Positions 11,257 to 23,540 of a stretch of DNA of 64,000 bases are shown here, in pieces (position 1 is the stretch's first letter; each line of letters starts with the position of its first letter). The stretch spans positions 9,991,501 through 10,055,500 of the forward strand of contig CANUEZ040000163.1 of the NCBI GenBank assembly GCA_948099385.1, read 5' to 3'. This stretch comes from Fasciola hepatica (lineage: Eukaryota; Platyhelminthes; Trematoda; Plagiorchiida; Fasciolidae). A program made the position numbers and the translations under genes. The notes beneath the pieces are model-generated. The model made no database searches, was not told where the DNA came from, and saw only the letters and a program-made list of their open reading frames with translations.

Positions 11257-13650
11257 ATGGGAAAGTCATACCGAATAATCTGAGCAGTCTATCCAGGATC
11301 ATTTCGCTGCATCTTCAACTAATACATGCGGTAACGAGAAATGGTAATAGTCAGATAAACTAATATATAGAGACCACGTTATGAGCAAATAAAGTTCATT
11401 ACGGAGGCAGAGCTAACCATGTGAACCACTGAGGCTGTACGCATAAATTGCGAGTGACCGGTTTTTCTGCATAGTTTTCTGTCTGTGTTTGTTTCTCTTA
11501 TCAGTGTTGGACATACAATGAGCCGTAGAAGACACAGCAACATATCACGTGGTTCAGATAACTTCCCCAAAAAGTTATCTGCTGGAATTTGATAAACCAC
11601 ACCAACCACCAGTGGTGATTTGGATCGTAATAAAACACGTTTAGCTTTGTTGGTGGACTTCAGCTCGTGGAGCCTCGAATGTTAGGGAAAACGTCCCGGT
11701 ATTTAATGAAAAAGTTTCAAGATTTACCGGGAAAAAATTACTTGGGCAGGCAGTGATTTTTCGAGATAACACTTCATGTCTTATTTCACCGGGAGTGTAG
11801 TAGACAGACTCACGCAGAATGTTTAGCCTTTTAATTTTCCGCCTAAAGTCCGGTGAATATATGCACAAATTCATGGTTATTTCGAAAAGATTACACGTAT
11901 CTCACAGAGTTAAAAGTATGGGTAAACATTTATATGTTTTAAACAAAACAGTCAAAAGGCCACCTACACACAGGTCATCAGAGTCGAAAGTCTAGCATGT
12001 GATGATAAAGAACTTGTCCATCATCTACAGAGTGGACTGGTTGCTAATCCGCGGATAAAATGTTTGAAGAATAAAGGCAGACCAAAGGTTCATTACAGTG
12101 CATAAACATTGTGTTTTTATTAATTTCTGGGTTAATGAATTGTAAAACAGTGTTGTTGTCTGTATTTCGAGTACGGCTATTCACTGTATTTAAGTAGATC
12201 ACCACTAATTCCTAGTACGGTATATATAAAATAATCTGGTTCTTCGGTGAAGGTGTCGCATATGATGACGAAACATTGACTGTATGAGACCCGCACGCAT
12301 CATTTTCGATTATACGTTGTATATCATACATATATATGTATATTCGAGTTGACGGTATATTTATCAATGCCAAAATGGTTGAAACCAAGAAAATATGGCT
12401 GTACCGTCATCTGTTCAGACATGCAGGTTGGAGATACCGTACTTATATACAGCTTTTGTTTTGTCACTGTAAACTCCCGAATTATCGCGTAGACTGACGA
12501 CAGTGTGGAGCACTTGATATGTTACCAAAATTTGAAAGGCAAATTGAACTACTTTTGATCTGTTCCCGGGTTCGTTTAGAAGTTCACATTTAGTTGATGC
12601 AAAACAAGATCGAAGGTTATCTAGAGTATTTAACGTTGACCATCTTCCGTTGACAGAATAAACATTCTGTCCGTTATAGACAATCCCAAATATACTTCAG
12701 AGGAATAGACGATATGAAAGAGTATTCGTTGCCCCCAACACCCTTTCTCTGTTCTGCTATTAAAGTAGGTACTGCAACAGGGGTTGGTATATCCGTTGTT
12801 TTCACTTTTGTTTAGTGCCTAAATAACCAAGCTCGTGGTAGCCTGGATGAATCGATGCACTACCATAGATTTGCCAAATCATGGTGAGGTAGTTCACTAA
12901 TTATCTTTCTCTGAAGTAAATTCGCTGCAAATTTTTAGAATTGATTTTATGTGAAGCATAGTTTTGTCCAGAATGAACTGCGTTTACAAGTTTAGGCTTG
13001 CCGCACTCACTTCGGAACGTCCATATTTACATCCATTCAGTGCAGATCATAGCAGAAAACGAAAAAGCATGCACGTAAAAGCTCAGGAACTACAACTAGG
13101 ATGAGCTGAAAAAGCAGTTCCAGTTTCAATTACGGTTGGGTTATCATACCAGTGATGGAGATGCTTAGTTTGAGAGAATTCGTGGAAGAACAAGACAAGG
13201 ACGACGCAGAAGTTATCTGCAAGTTCCTCTAAAATTTAGAGGCTGTTATAGTTAAACTTTATAAATCCACAAATATATACTTAGGCTGGCCATAGGGTAA
13301 TGTCGAAGACTAGTCTAACGTGTAAAATCTCCAACATAAGAAAAGTGTAGTTCCAAACGTTTGAGCTACAGTCCGATTTTAAGGAGACAGAGAGTACACC
13401 GTGATTCCATGTCTCAAATACCCACGAAAATGACCGAACTGTGTAATCCATAACACTGGAACACGTGATTCAGAACTTCACGTATTCTCAAGGATGCGGA
13501 AAATACCCGTCCGCAACTGGTGAGTAGGCTCAAGGCAAACAATTAAATAAACGAGCGAGGAAGCAAGCAAGCATGAGAGCTGGGTTGCATGTGCTTCCAC
13601 ACAGAATCAAGTAGGTTCAATCGACACACAACAAGATCGGTTATTTAATG
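11257..13650. other. Arm sequence without a recognised gene (left)
   Basis: It is collinear with the reverse complement of 54,184-56,944 apart from the 362-bp right-arm segment. Only short frames occur, and nothing in them is recognised. A small AAGC-type run lies near 13,560. Confidence 0.5.
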
Positions 13651-13969
13651 TGAGTGTATGGTCCGACACATCATTCGATAAACATTGTAGTCTCACTGGC
13701 AGACAGTGCGTCAGTACCAGCACTACAGAGCCCATGTATACACGAGCGACGAGACAGCTGATCTTTGGCAGCATTCGATGAACGAGACGAATCCTGTCAG
13801 CGGCATTTAGGCCTTAAGGTGGGGTCACCCACACCAGTCAGACTAATGCATTGTGAGCAACGAGTGGGCGCGTGAGAGCAACCAAAATATTCTTTGTTTT
13901 TCACTGATAGAGCGAAATGATCCTGAGGGGAATCTGAGTTCACACTGGTTAGTGGGACGGAACAAAACA
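13651..13969 (+). repeat. 5' LTR (left arm)
   Basis: It begins TGAGTGTATGG and ends GGAACAAAACA, immediately followed by the primer-binding-like TGGTGTCAGAG. It shares the block TGGGGTCACCCACACC with the 3' LTR. Confidence 0.72.
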
Positions 13970-14035
13970 TGGTGTCAGAGAAATTGGAACAAAACCCGCA
14001 CCTTTCCGCAAGCGAGTATGTAAAGGACAGTAACT

Positions 14036-14764
14036 ATGGCGCTTCCGGTGCCGCTGAAAATGATAGATCAAAATCGTTTACCTGAAGAATGGAGATGATG
14101 AAGACAGAACTTCGGAGAATTTGCTGCTTTCGTTCAGTTATTTTTGGAGACGGAAGAGTATCAGTTAGCAATGCCCAGATACTGTCTGAGAGATGAAGCC
14201 AGACGTGTGCTGATAAATCTTTATTGTGAAGCGACTGAAAACCAAGAAGACCCTATATAAGTGATGCAGAGAGTAGAAAGGTACTGGTTCGGTTGGTCTG
14301 GCGAAACGAGCACTTCGATCAACGATGATGGTGACAGTGCGCACTCGGAGTATGATATAGCAGGTTCCCCCGCGGAAGAGCAATCTTGTAAAACAGTCAC
14401 AGAAAAGTGTGAAAATTTTAAGAAAAAATCAAACAGTTTTAACCTGGAAGAACACAAAGAGATGAAATTATCCGCTGACTCCTCCGTGCTTTTAAACTTG
14501 AAACAAACATGGAACCTGTCAATACAAAGTGAGTGGGAAGAAATATGGGCGGAGTACCCTCAAGAAACGTCGCTTCAACGAAAAGGACAAAGAGCCCTAC
14601 GATTTTTGGGAATTCGGCCACACGAAGCCCAGTTGGATAAGACAATTAATTCAAAAAACAGAAGGCGTATACGAAAGAGAAGTGGTAAAGTTACGGAATA
14701 TTTCAGAAGACCACACGAACCGGGGAAAACCAGGAGCGTTCGTCCTTATTAAAGAAGAAAAAAG
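14036..14764 (+). pseudogene. gag-like remnant of the short LTR element
   Basis: A start codon at 14,036 opens MALPVPLKMIDQN but stops after 20 codons. A second frame then gives FGEFAAFVQLFLETEEYQLA and LRDEARRVLINLY, a pattern typical of retrotransposon capsid regions. A stop at the DPI position precedes a third open part (14,261-14,752) with RYWFGWSGETSTS. From about 14,529 another frame carries YDFWEFGHTKPSWIRQLIQK and a charged C-terminus, and this frame is also kept in the right arm. There are no RT, RNase H or integrase motifs. The early stop is shared by both arms, so the element was already defective before duplication. Confidence 0.6.
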
Positions 14765-15084
14765 TGAGGGTATAGTCTGACACATCGTTCGGTTGACATT
14801 CTAGTCTCACTGGCGGACAGTGCGTCAGTACCGGCCCCTAACGAGCCCGTGGAACCAAGAACGACAAAACAGCCGATCTTTGGCACGAATCAATGGACAA
14901 GACGATTTTTTTCAGCGGCAATTGAGCCTTAAAGTGGGGTCACCCACACCAATCAGACCAATGCATTGTGAGCAACGAGTGGGCGTGTGAGAGCAACCAA
15001 TATATTCCCTGTTTTGTACTAATAAACGGAAATGGTTCGAGAGCGGCAGAATTTTCACTGGAGTTCGTTCGGCGGTACAAAGCA
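14765..15084 (+). repeat. 3' LTR (left arm)
   Basis: It begins TGAGGGTATAG after a purine tract. It contains ACTAATAAACGG, a possible poly(A) signal in the R region, and ends near GGTACAAAGCA. The arm homology continues only 38 bases past it. Confidence 0.72.
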
Positions 15085-15122
15085 ATTCAAACTGGTCATG
15101 GTTAGGCAAGCCTAGAAATCAA

Positions 15123-16851
15123 TACCGAACAGCGGTTTATCTATTCATGCGAGGAATACTGATCGTGATCCGTGTGGTATGCATGACTTTACCCGGACAC
15201 AACTGGAACCGTCGGTGGAAAACTTATTCTACATTGTGTTGTTTGGACGTGAAGGCAACATCAGAAGTACGAAGTTATTGAAAACGGTTGAGGAAGGATC
15301 GGGCATCCTTTGTGAAGGAGAGGGGAATCTTGGTTTACATTCGACTTTTTTTTGATCGAACAGATTAAAATGTGCAGTTGATCGCTTTCTGGGAAACTGT
15401 TCATTGCGGAGCAACTGACGAATTTATTTGGAGTTACATGGGTGCCCACAAAGCGAAAGCAAGTCTAACCTCACAGCGGCCACTGAATTATGCACAAATA
15501 CAACTAACTAATAATTGTGTAACGATTCTACTTTGGAGAACGTTTAATTTCATGGACCTATTCATCGAAATAGCAGGCATGTTAAGTTTCTAAATAATAG
15601 AATGTGTTTTTGTTCTGAAAACCCAAGAATGCTGCAACATTTGTGAAGCGTACTGTTGCAACATCACTCAAAAAAGCGTGTGGGAATGAGTTATTGTTTA
15701 ACCGTACCAAGTCGACGGAAAAAGCATACGGAATAAAACCCGCTGTCGAAAAGCAATAATACAGAATGCGATCAATGCGACAGTTTTGTACCAATGACTC
15801 TCTTCTAGTAGGCAGCGAGGTCCGATCACGTGAGTGCACCAATTGGCTCTAATAGAGATAGAAATCATACAACACGTCAATCATGATCAATGTATCAAGA
15901 GGACAAGTAGCCGACAGATGCATCCATTGTGCTTTACTGTGTCATTCTGTTACCTTAGTGTGCTGTCTGTTGAATCAAGTGAGTTTAGCTGCGGCACATA
16001 ATTCTCATCAGTTCATTGTCGTACAAAGTGCTTGTGCCCAATGAGATTTGCGCTGTTATTCCAGTAGCATGTAACCACATCCAATGACTGTGGGAAATCT
16101 ACGTCGGGATGAATGAAAACGTTCTTGTTGAGTCACAGTTCGAATATACACATATAAGTCAACTCAGTTCATCTGAGAATTGAAAGCATGCATATCCACA
16201 TACAGAAACGAATGGATAAAACCATGGAACATTTGGCTGATTATCTAGTAGATGAATGAAATGATCTCCCAATGTCAATATCTACATACACATAGGAAAG
16301 ATGAACCCCAGCATACATGAGCCTCGAAAACTAGACTAAATCCATTCAGTTAATAAGATGTAGCATAGCACTTGTTTTTATTTTCTCAATAGGACATCCT
16401 CTGGTCGATTTCACTGAAGACTTGCACATTCGCTGCACTTCATGGAAAAAGTCTTGGTCACAGCTGCGCCAGTCCTTCCTTGAATGTGAGTTCAAAGCAA
16501 ACTGTTTGCTAATATATTGTCACTCCTTTTTTATTTACAAAACTGATCATACTAGAATGGAAACACTAACAATTATTCTCATTTTCAAGGAAAGGTTCAT
16601 ACAAAGTTAATCGAGATTACCGAAACCTGATGTGTACAATAGAAAAAGAGATATTCGTTTTTCACTAGCTAGGTGGTCAGCTGTTTCCAACATATAGTGA
16701 TCATTCGTTTCCGAATAACGTGCCAAAGATTAGACTATTTTTTACAGACACTAATTACAATTTTTTTACTGCTGTTGACGAAAATAGCCGAAGGTTAATG
16801 GGGAAAAATTCTATTCCTGTCTGTGTTTATTTTACGTATTTTTTATTGCAG
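15123..16851. other. Start of the spacer; no recognised gene
   Basis: Unique sequence relative to the arms. Short frames only, with no recognised motif. Confidence 0.5.
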
Positions 16852-17058
16852 TGGAAAGTAACTGGCAAGCAAATGTCAACCCAAATCTGCCAACGGATGT
16901 GGCAGACCAAATGCTCCAATGTGAGTCCGTTGAGAAGGTTACCAGTGTTTACTGCTACTATTACCGTGAACATCTTCGACCACTCTTGTATTTTTTTCTA
17001 TCATCCACAAGGTTGGTTTTGTCAAATATATCTGAGGACAGTAGATTCTTTTTACTCT
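16852..17058 (+). CDS. Candidate host exon, unrecognised
   Basis: It follows a strong acceptor (TTTTTTATTGCAG) and is open to a GTGAGT donor at 17,059. The frame starts ESNWQANVNPNLPTDVADQM and continues with YYREHLRPLLYFFLSS, a hydrophobic part. An alternative donor (AAT/GTGAGT) lies at about 16,920. With the later donor, one base is left over and joins the two-base start of the next candidate exon at 17,611, so the phases agree. The protein family is not recognised. Confidence 0.33.
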
Positions 17059-17610
17059 GTGAGTATTTCGAAAAGATAACCTCGTATTCCTAAATGAAAC
17101 AATAGGTGCGGTCCCAGAGATGCGCTGGCAATCGGTTTTTTAAACTTACATTCGGCGTACGCGTATTCACACACTAAAACAATCTACACATCCAATTTTT
17201 GAAAAACAAATTTCATCGCCATACAAATACCAGTGCGCTGGGACCAATATATCAATGGGTACCATGTTTTTACGAAACACAGCGACTGGATTACATCATC
17301 ATCCAATACTTTATTTCCACAAAAATTCAACCGGTTTTTGTCACTTAACTGACTTCAAAATCCTGAGAAGTCTTATCATTGGTTATTAATCGTTATTCGC
17401 AGACAGAATACAGTCACTCTCCGAAGCTCACGGAAATTTTCACATTCATAAGAAAATGGTTGAATATTTACCGGAATAATGTTTGACCGAAAAAAGGTTT
17501 CATGAAATCCAATAATGGGTTTGATGATATGGGGATTGTACTGAAGAGGTCAGCGGGATTACTTTCACAACAGTGATTTGTGTGCCTGCATTTATGTATT
17601 CGACTCACAG

Positions 17611-17724
17611 TATTTCAACCTAATTGTTATCCATGGCTTTTAATTGCCATAAAAGCGATCATGGAGCACCAAAACGCCATTACTGCCTTGTTGGAGCCTT
17701 CTATGGATCGAGTTCAAGCAATGA
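17611..17724 (+). CDS. Candidate host exon, unrecognised
   Basis: The acceptor is CGACTCACAG and the donor CAATGA/GTAAGT is close to consensus. After two bases it reads FQPNCYPWLLIAIKAIMEHQ, then NAITALLEPSMDRVQAM, a helical-looking sequence. It is phase-compatible with the 16,852-17,058 exon. It may belong to the same plus-strand gene that ends near 23.4 kb. Confidence 0.35.
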
Positions 17725-18490
17725 GTAAGTCACTTACCGTTTTGATTTCACTATTTGTCCAACTCCGCACAATTGGAAATATGGCAAATCACAGTTCTAG
17801 TTACGTTATTTCTGAGCAACACACAGTAGCCCACGCTCAGTGATTGTGCTTTATCTTGTCAGTAAGAACGATGCTCGTAAAAGCCAGCAAAAGTTTCCAC
17901 TACCCTTTGCTATTCAGAAGAAATTAGTACAGTGATGTCCGGTTTTTCCGATTTCGCATAAATTAGAGTAAGTAGGTGGAACGATTGAGCTTACCAATAA
18001 CACTTGCGAGTGCACCCATGATTCTGGTTCAACTAATGGTCACCAGTAAAAGTTATCCAAACTGGCTTCAGTGAGGCACGAATTCACAACGGTCGGGATA
18101 AACGTAAATAATTTAGAGAAGCAAAAACTCCGTTTCCTATTAAATCAGCGTTGGCTTTTGCCGAGGGTAAGATGGAATGAACAATGATAATAGCAACAAA
18201 CGGGACAGAAACACCATTTCTGTCACAGAGCTAGTCAAGATCTAAGGCTGCATAGCCAGACGGAGTGAAAACAATGCTTTCCACAATGTCCAAAATAATT
18301 ACCTCCGATTATACGTATATCATTTTTGAGTCGCACATGCGTACTGGTACATAAATGGTGCCTAGATAAAAAGCGAAAGAAGGAGAGAACAAATAACATG
18401 TCCCCACGTGTGCAATAAGTTATTGTCCAACAGATATACAGCAAAATACAGTGGGCTATCTTCTTGCTTTATCAGATCTGGAAGCTAAAT

Positions 18491-18605
18491 AGCGCGAGCT
18501 GGAATAGGACCGGCGATATTCCGACTATGGGGTAAATGTTCTGTCAGTTAGGCTATCGTGGTAGTCCCAGGAATGATTCAATTCCCGTTCATGGCGTTGG
18601 ACGTT
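18491..18605 (-). repeat. tRNA-derived SINE fragment with inverted 3' half
   Basis: On the minus strand at 18,491-18,565 the tRNA-like body has an A-box-like TAGCCTAACTGA and a degraded B box. Directly next to it on the plus strand (18,573-18,605) is the 3' half of the same unit (GATTCAATTCCCG, then GGCGTTGGACG, then a tail like that of copy L3). This head-to-head form repeats the arrangement seen in the arms. Confidence 0.5.
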
Positions 18606-19013
18606 TTGGCTTCCAGAAACGCAAACAAATTTTGCACCCATATGAGATTCCGGCTCCTCCTACCGTTATTACATCAAACGAAGATATAACGCACAACAGA
18701 ACCAAGTAAAACCTAATGAATGCAATCCAGGATGAATGAAGCAACCCCCATCTCAATGGAACAAACATTATGTGACGTAGTTGAGTCACTTCAGTGCAAA
18801 CCTCCATTGTTTTGTCCAGTGATTGTTTTACTATCGCCGAAGCGTATGATCTGCGTATCATCTAACAGGATGGGACGCACTCTTCACAACTGTATACGGA
18901 TCTTGCATCCCATTTACTGCATTCCTTTGTTTCCTGACAAAATTAAACCGAGTGTACAAAATAATCTCATACATCCAATAGTTGTTTTGAAATTAATCTG
19001 ATTGTATGTTCAG

Positions 19014-19089
19014 CAACACGCTCATTACAGTTACTCAAACTCTTATCCTTATAAATCAGTTCAAGATCTTGGTGACAGAATTGTTCTAC
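19014..19089 (+). CDS. Candidate host exon, unrecognised
   Basis: The acceptor is GATTGTATGTTCAG and the donor CTAC/GTGAGT. The frame reads QHAHYSYSNSYPYKSVQDLG followed by DRIVL. It leaves one base that joins the two-base start of the 19,370 frame to form a Pro codon. The Tyr/Ser/His-rich composition resembles the low-complexity tail of an RNA-binding or transcription factor, but no family is assigned. Confidence 0.35.
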
Positions 19090-19369
19090 GTGAGTTAACT
19101 TCCCGCGTACATGGATGGAATCTTGGTGTAAATGCTCTACTTATTTGTATAAAAGTTCACCAAAAAGACCATTGGATTGAAATAGGGGGACAGTGATGCA
19201 TATATGTAAATATCTAGTCATATTCTGTTTACACAACCTCTGAGACCGGATCAACTGCCAGCGTGACCAGTTGATTACAGGCTTCAGTTTTTAACTATGG
19301 TTTCCAAGATTGCACAAATGCTGATTTATGTCTTAAGGTGCATAGTTTAACTTATTTCATTATTCCCAG

Positions 19370-19420
19370 CTGCTTATGCTGCACTTTACAGTTCTCATGC
19401 TCCAGCCGGTCGCGTTCTTA
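19370..19420 (+). CDS. Candidate host exon continuing the 19,014 frame
   Basis: After the acceptor CATTATTCCCAG the phase-matched frame reads AYAALYSSHAPAGRVLM and stays open for about 40 more codons. The exon end is uncertain because no strong donor was seen. Joined with the preceding candidate, it gives a Tyr/Ala/Ser-rich stretch. Confidence 0.3.
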
Positions 19421-22400
19421 TGGTTGACTCAATGTTCCTGGTATTCGCAGAGACTGGCATACGCACTCACATAAACACATGCAGATACCATCCCGTGTAT
19501 GCCATGGGTTTTTCCCGTCAAAGTTTCCTAGTAAATGTATGAATGCTATCACCAATAGACACAATCCTTCATCACGTGAATTTTGCACCTTATTTGTTGC
19601 ATTACGTAGCCCGAGCGTAAACCTGTGATCTACTGGATTTTGTGACTCGGAGTATTGTCAGTAAAATATTTACAGAAAACGAATTCCTGTTATTGATTTC
19701 ATCACAAAGCAGTTGTATTGTAGTGTATTTTATTGAGCACCAATCCACATTCCAGTCACTGATTCCATTATTTGAATGGAGAGTTACCACCTCATTTGCG
19801 TTTCAGATTTGCCCAATTTTTGTGAGTGCAACGCGAGTCATCGAATAACACCGTGTGCTCTATTTTTGCCTCGTAACAATTCAGTTATCTAGCAAACCCT
19901 ATCGTTGTCTCAGGTCACCTGTAAGCCATTATAATTCCATTCCGTGACTTGGAATAACTGTCTTTATCGCTCTGTTCATCCGTCGGATCTTCAAATTTTC
20001 GCGTTTACTACATGGTACGAATTATCAAAAAAGTACAATCAGAGTGAGAATAATTGTTGCCATAATAGACCAATTGGTTGGACGCATGTTTATTGATCTG
20101 TAGGCCACATATGATGAACAAGTTCGCTTCATAAACATTTTGGTTGAATGAATATTAGCAAAGTCATGATAGGTAGATCGAATTTATTAGGAGCATATGA
20201 GCAGATGTCATTTGCAGTCAAAATTTAAACCGAATGCTTTACCACTTGGGATGATCTTCGTTGTTTATTGTTCTTGGCTTCACATCCTGACTTGGAAGTG
20301 AGCTTCAGCACCACAGTTACTATGATAACAAATGAACATGTTTTATAAATCCCCCGAAAACACCACGGTTGAATTACACATGGCTCAGAGGTCCAGTTAG
20401 CTGGTTTAGGCACTTGAGTGGCAAACTGCATTCATTTGATGAAGATGGGACCAAATTGGACATCTGAAACTATCGTCAAACGTTTGCGCGAAAGGAAGTC
20501 GCATGTACTGGGGAAATATTTAAGGATATTCAACGAAGTAAGGTCTTCATCGATTTCGAGATTTACTTCTGCGGACCGCCATCTTCCATGGTTGGTCACA
20601 TCATGTACGGCATTTCGATGAGCTACTATCAAAGTTTAGGCTACTTCTGTTCGAAAAGGATTTCAACAAAACAAATAGACGGTTCTCTCCAGTGTGTGTA
20701 GTCTGCTAACGTTTGGCTTCACAACCGTAAGGCAATTTAAATAATAGTTCGTTTGATGTGTTAATTGTGTTGAATTTGAATAAACCGTCAAACCTGTATT
20801 TGTTTGTGGTGCTGCTCTCTGACCTACCGATTTTGAGCTTGCATGGTTTGTAAATGAAAACAAATATTGAGGATCACTGAATGACGGTATAATTATGTTC
20901 TCAGTCTGATGATCGATATCGTGATGGGTGTCCCGTTAAAATTCCAGCAAATGAATCCCCTATTCCGAATGGTTAATTATGTTGGGATTACTTCCGACAT
21001 CCGGATGTTTGATAAAATCTTTGATCTTCATATCTTCATTTTACAAACCAAATTGTCTTAGAGTGAGATGTTTATGAGTTCAGTGGCTTTTGCTCTTGAT
21101 AATGACCATAGATTATTTAACAACAATAAGCATTTTGAAGAGTTTCTTGTGGTTAGCATTCCTGGCAATAAACTAGCCTAACTTACCGGTGACAGTACTG
21201 GTGATAAACAGCGCAATATGCAGGAATCCAGGTTCGCCGTTCTTTTATCAGTTCATTCTAAAATAGTAGACAAGTAAACAATCCTGGAAACTTTATCAAA
21301 CCTTGTGGGGGATGGAGTGGAAGAATCTACCCCACTCCACCACAAATATTGCCAGTTACCATGCCAATGCTTCAGGAATTCATTTGAGGTGTTTGTGTCA
21401 ATAGAGCTCGGATACACTGTTCGAAACCATGTATTGATTTTCCGATATTCTCTCAATATTTAGTTATTGCAATGAACAGAATAAAAGGACCAATGGAAAG
21501 GGTCAGAATATATATTGATCAAACAGCATCCGATATGCTGATGCTGTTACATTCCCCGAAACCTCATAGTGAGTTTACCAGAAACACATTTCGCTCCTTG
21601 CCCACGCTATGCATATACAATTGATGCTTAAAATTATCTCCGTCTCCTCGGATCAGTATCCAGGTCAAAAAACCTCTTTTTATTTGAAAAGACCGATTAT
21701 TGCCAACAGAATATTTTTAGGGATCATTGTTCTATAAACAAATGAATGGGTAAAATTGGTTGGACGGGCTCCAGTCATCGATAGGTGTAAATGAAATGTT
21801 CGGTTGCACAGATCAGTTTGCAAGTGTCACTCGGACGTTGGATCAAACTTACGCATTTATCATTGGGTTGTGGAATGCAAAAATGTCTCCCTCGCGTCCG
21901 CGTCCGGATATATTTGAGCAGATTTGTGTTGTTCAACATAGTTCAACTTCGTGATTTGATTAAGGTTCATAATGGGACTGTTGACAATTTTGGTCCCAAA
22001 TGAACTAGGTGACCGTGAACGTCGGGGGAACAATAATGTTGACGATACTTATCCTTCGTTCAAGCCATTGATATCATGACTGCTCCAAAATTAATGTTGA
22101 TCTGACGGCTGGGGAAAGCCACTGAAACAAGCGTTGCAGTGAAAATGGCATGGGCAACTTCTTCATCTAATTACCTACAAAATATGGGAAATTCGCTGTT
22201 TGACTAACAAAGTCCAGTATTGTGAATAACCCAGATCTAGTTGTTTATTTTGTTCTAACTTCTGCGAATCCCGCCTCCAGATTTCTGACCTTATCTGCGA
22301 TACTAGCCGTCGGAATGTAATACGCGAGATTACTGAACTCCGAGTGGGGGAGAGAAGGTTCCTTGTGTTCGATTTTTGCAACAAAAGTCGGACAACCTCT

Positions 22401-22720
22401 ATGAACATAACGGCCCTGTAAATGCATCAACAGGACCCTACACTTACATTGGTCGAACACCAATGTGGCTGTCTACATCCTATTTAATATAAGAGCAAAG
22501 AATGCCTACACGCCTAAGTATGTGTAGTTGTATGGTCATGCTTTCGAATAAAGCTGACAGACAACAATGGATTACAAACCCAGTTCGGCATTCACCCATT
22601 TTTACTTTATTTCTACCAAACATTCAGGTTAAGCTTTATCGGTAGTTGAAGTCGCCATATTTCTTCCAGTGAGATGCACTTTCGATTCACTACTCAGACT
22701 TTTGTTTTATTTCCATTCAG
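19421..22720. other. Probable intron or intergenic DNA
   Basis: No recognised gene or repeat. A short hairpin-capable segment (TGGAGTGG and CCACTCCA) lies near 21,315. A 68-codon plus frame at 19,642-19,848 could be an exon but has no clear splice signals. Confidence 0.4.
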
Positions 22721-22789
22721 ATCTTCATTACCAATATAATTTGGATGTGGACAGAAAATTGGAATTTCGAACGTCAAGAATGTTTCAAA
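22721..22789 (+). CDS. Candidate host exon, frame uncertain
   Basis: Acceptor TTTATTTCCATTCAG and donor CAAA/GTAGGC bound a 69-base stretch. It is open in two frames: one reads IFITNIIWMWTENWNFERQE and the other LHYQYNLDVDRKLEFRTSRM. Splice context supports an exon, but the sequence alone does not choose between the frames. Confidence 0.28.
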
Positions 22790-23030
22790 GTAGGCTATTT
22801 AGTCATGTATCTCATTGAAAATCCGATTCAAATGAATGAACAACTCAATTCGTAAGGTAGTCTTTCAAAATGTTGTGTTAATCACTCTTTCACGTGTAAT
22901 TTAACTACTGGAATTTCATGGCAGCGTTCAGAAAAGCGTGACGAATGTTTTGTTTCCCCGGCGCGCACTCATAAAATAGGGTATGCTAATTCGTTCAAGT
23001 TTAAATTATTACTATTTTAAAACTGATCAG

Positions 23031-23237
23031 CGACAAGCCAGTTTATCGCAAATTGGGGTTATTGTAGGCATTTTCAATAACAAAGACTCGGTACCTATTG
23101 TACTCGATTGCTTTTTCTGTGGTCACCTTGGTTGGCGAATATCTGCAAACTATTCAGGACGTATTTATTATGCGCCGGTGAATTCCGGTCGACGATTAAC
23201 TTTTGATGTATTTTCGCAAAGAAAACATCTCAAATAG
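23031..23237 (+). CDS. Candidate exon, unrecognised
   Basis: The frame follows ACTGATCAG and runs to TAG. It includes RQASLSQIGVIVGIF, VLDCFFCGHLGW and RIYYAPVNSGRRLTFDVF. The hydrophobic and aromatic composition is protein-like. It may be a true exon whose donor lies inside it, with the 23,287 exon following, or it may end the gene itself. Confidence 0.28.
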   Translation, partial: RQASLSQIGVIVGIFNNKDSVPIVLDCFFCGHLGWRISANYSGRIYYAPVNSGRRLTFDVFSQRKHLK

Positions 23238-23286
23238 ATTATCCTCGATTGACTACCCTGGTTGTTCATCTTTTTTGCACTTGCAG

Positions 23287-23372
23287 AACAGCTGATTGAG
23301 AATCTGTGGAAATCTAGGATGCAAGCACTTCGAATTCTATCAACCATGGAAGACATCAGAGGAAGAGTGTAA
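23287..23372 (+). CDS. Candidate terminal exon, unrecognised
   Basis: A good acceptor (CATCTTTTTTGCACTTGCAG) leads, after two bases, into QLIENLWKSRMQALRILSTM and EDIRGRV, then TAA. A canonical AATAAA lies at 23,535-23,540, giving a plausible short 3' UTR. This is the best-supported gene end in the spacer. No family is recognised. Confidence 0.4.
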
Positions 23373-23534
23373 CGGGCTTTGTCATTCCCACTTGTTTGTA
23401 TCTACCTTTGGTCTCAGTCTCGGAAATATGTTTCCCAGTGTGTAACAAGTACAGCATTATTGCTGCTGAATATTCGCTTTCTTTACTACAATCTGGTTTG
23501 TATATTTACCGGTTTGACCTGATGTGAAATTTGC

Positions 23535-23540
23535 AATAAA
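23535..23540 (+). terminator. Poly(A) signal AATAAA
   Basis: Canonical hexamer about 160 bases after the stop of the candidate terminal exon at 23,372. Confidence 0.35.

Larger units (their letters stand above)
13651..15084 (+). mobile_element. Short LTR retroelement lacking recognisable RT and integrase (left-arm copy)
   Basis: A 1.43-kb unit has two LTRs: 13,651-13,969 (319 bp) and 14,765-15,084 (320 bp). Both start TGAG and end in CA. The sequence just inside the 5' LTR, TGGTGTCAGAG from 13,970, has the form of a tRNA primer-binding site. A purine tract (AAAGAAGAAAAAAG) sits directly before the 3' LTR. The interior is under 0.8 kb and holds a broken gag-like frame. The two LTRs differ from each other by about 13% in their first 68 bases, against about 4% between the left and right copies of the 5' LTR, so insertion is older than the arm duplication. 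No target-site duplication is evident. Confidence 0.75.
4690..15122 (+). repeat. Left arm of a giant inverted duplication
   Basis: This segment matches the reverse complement of 52,721-64,000 collinearly. Checked anchors include 5,456/63,234, 8,202/60,490, 10,340/58,388, 12,360/55,475, 13,651/54,183 and 14,261/53,576. Base differences run at about 4-9% in the stretches compared by eye. The only structural differences seen are the Penelope-like block at 10,807-11,211 and the lack of a 362-bp segment found at 56,360-56,721. The inner boundary is sharp: identity ends at GCCTAGAAATCAA, 38 bases beyond the 3' LTR of an embedded LTR element. The outer boundary is unknown because the partner arm reaches the window end. 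Confidence 0.93.

Noticed and set aside
21300..21350. Hairpin around GATGGAGTGG and CCACTCCACC as an RNA gene or terminator
   Set aside because: Only about eight base pairs, with no repetition, no conserved context and no nearby gene end.
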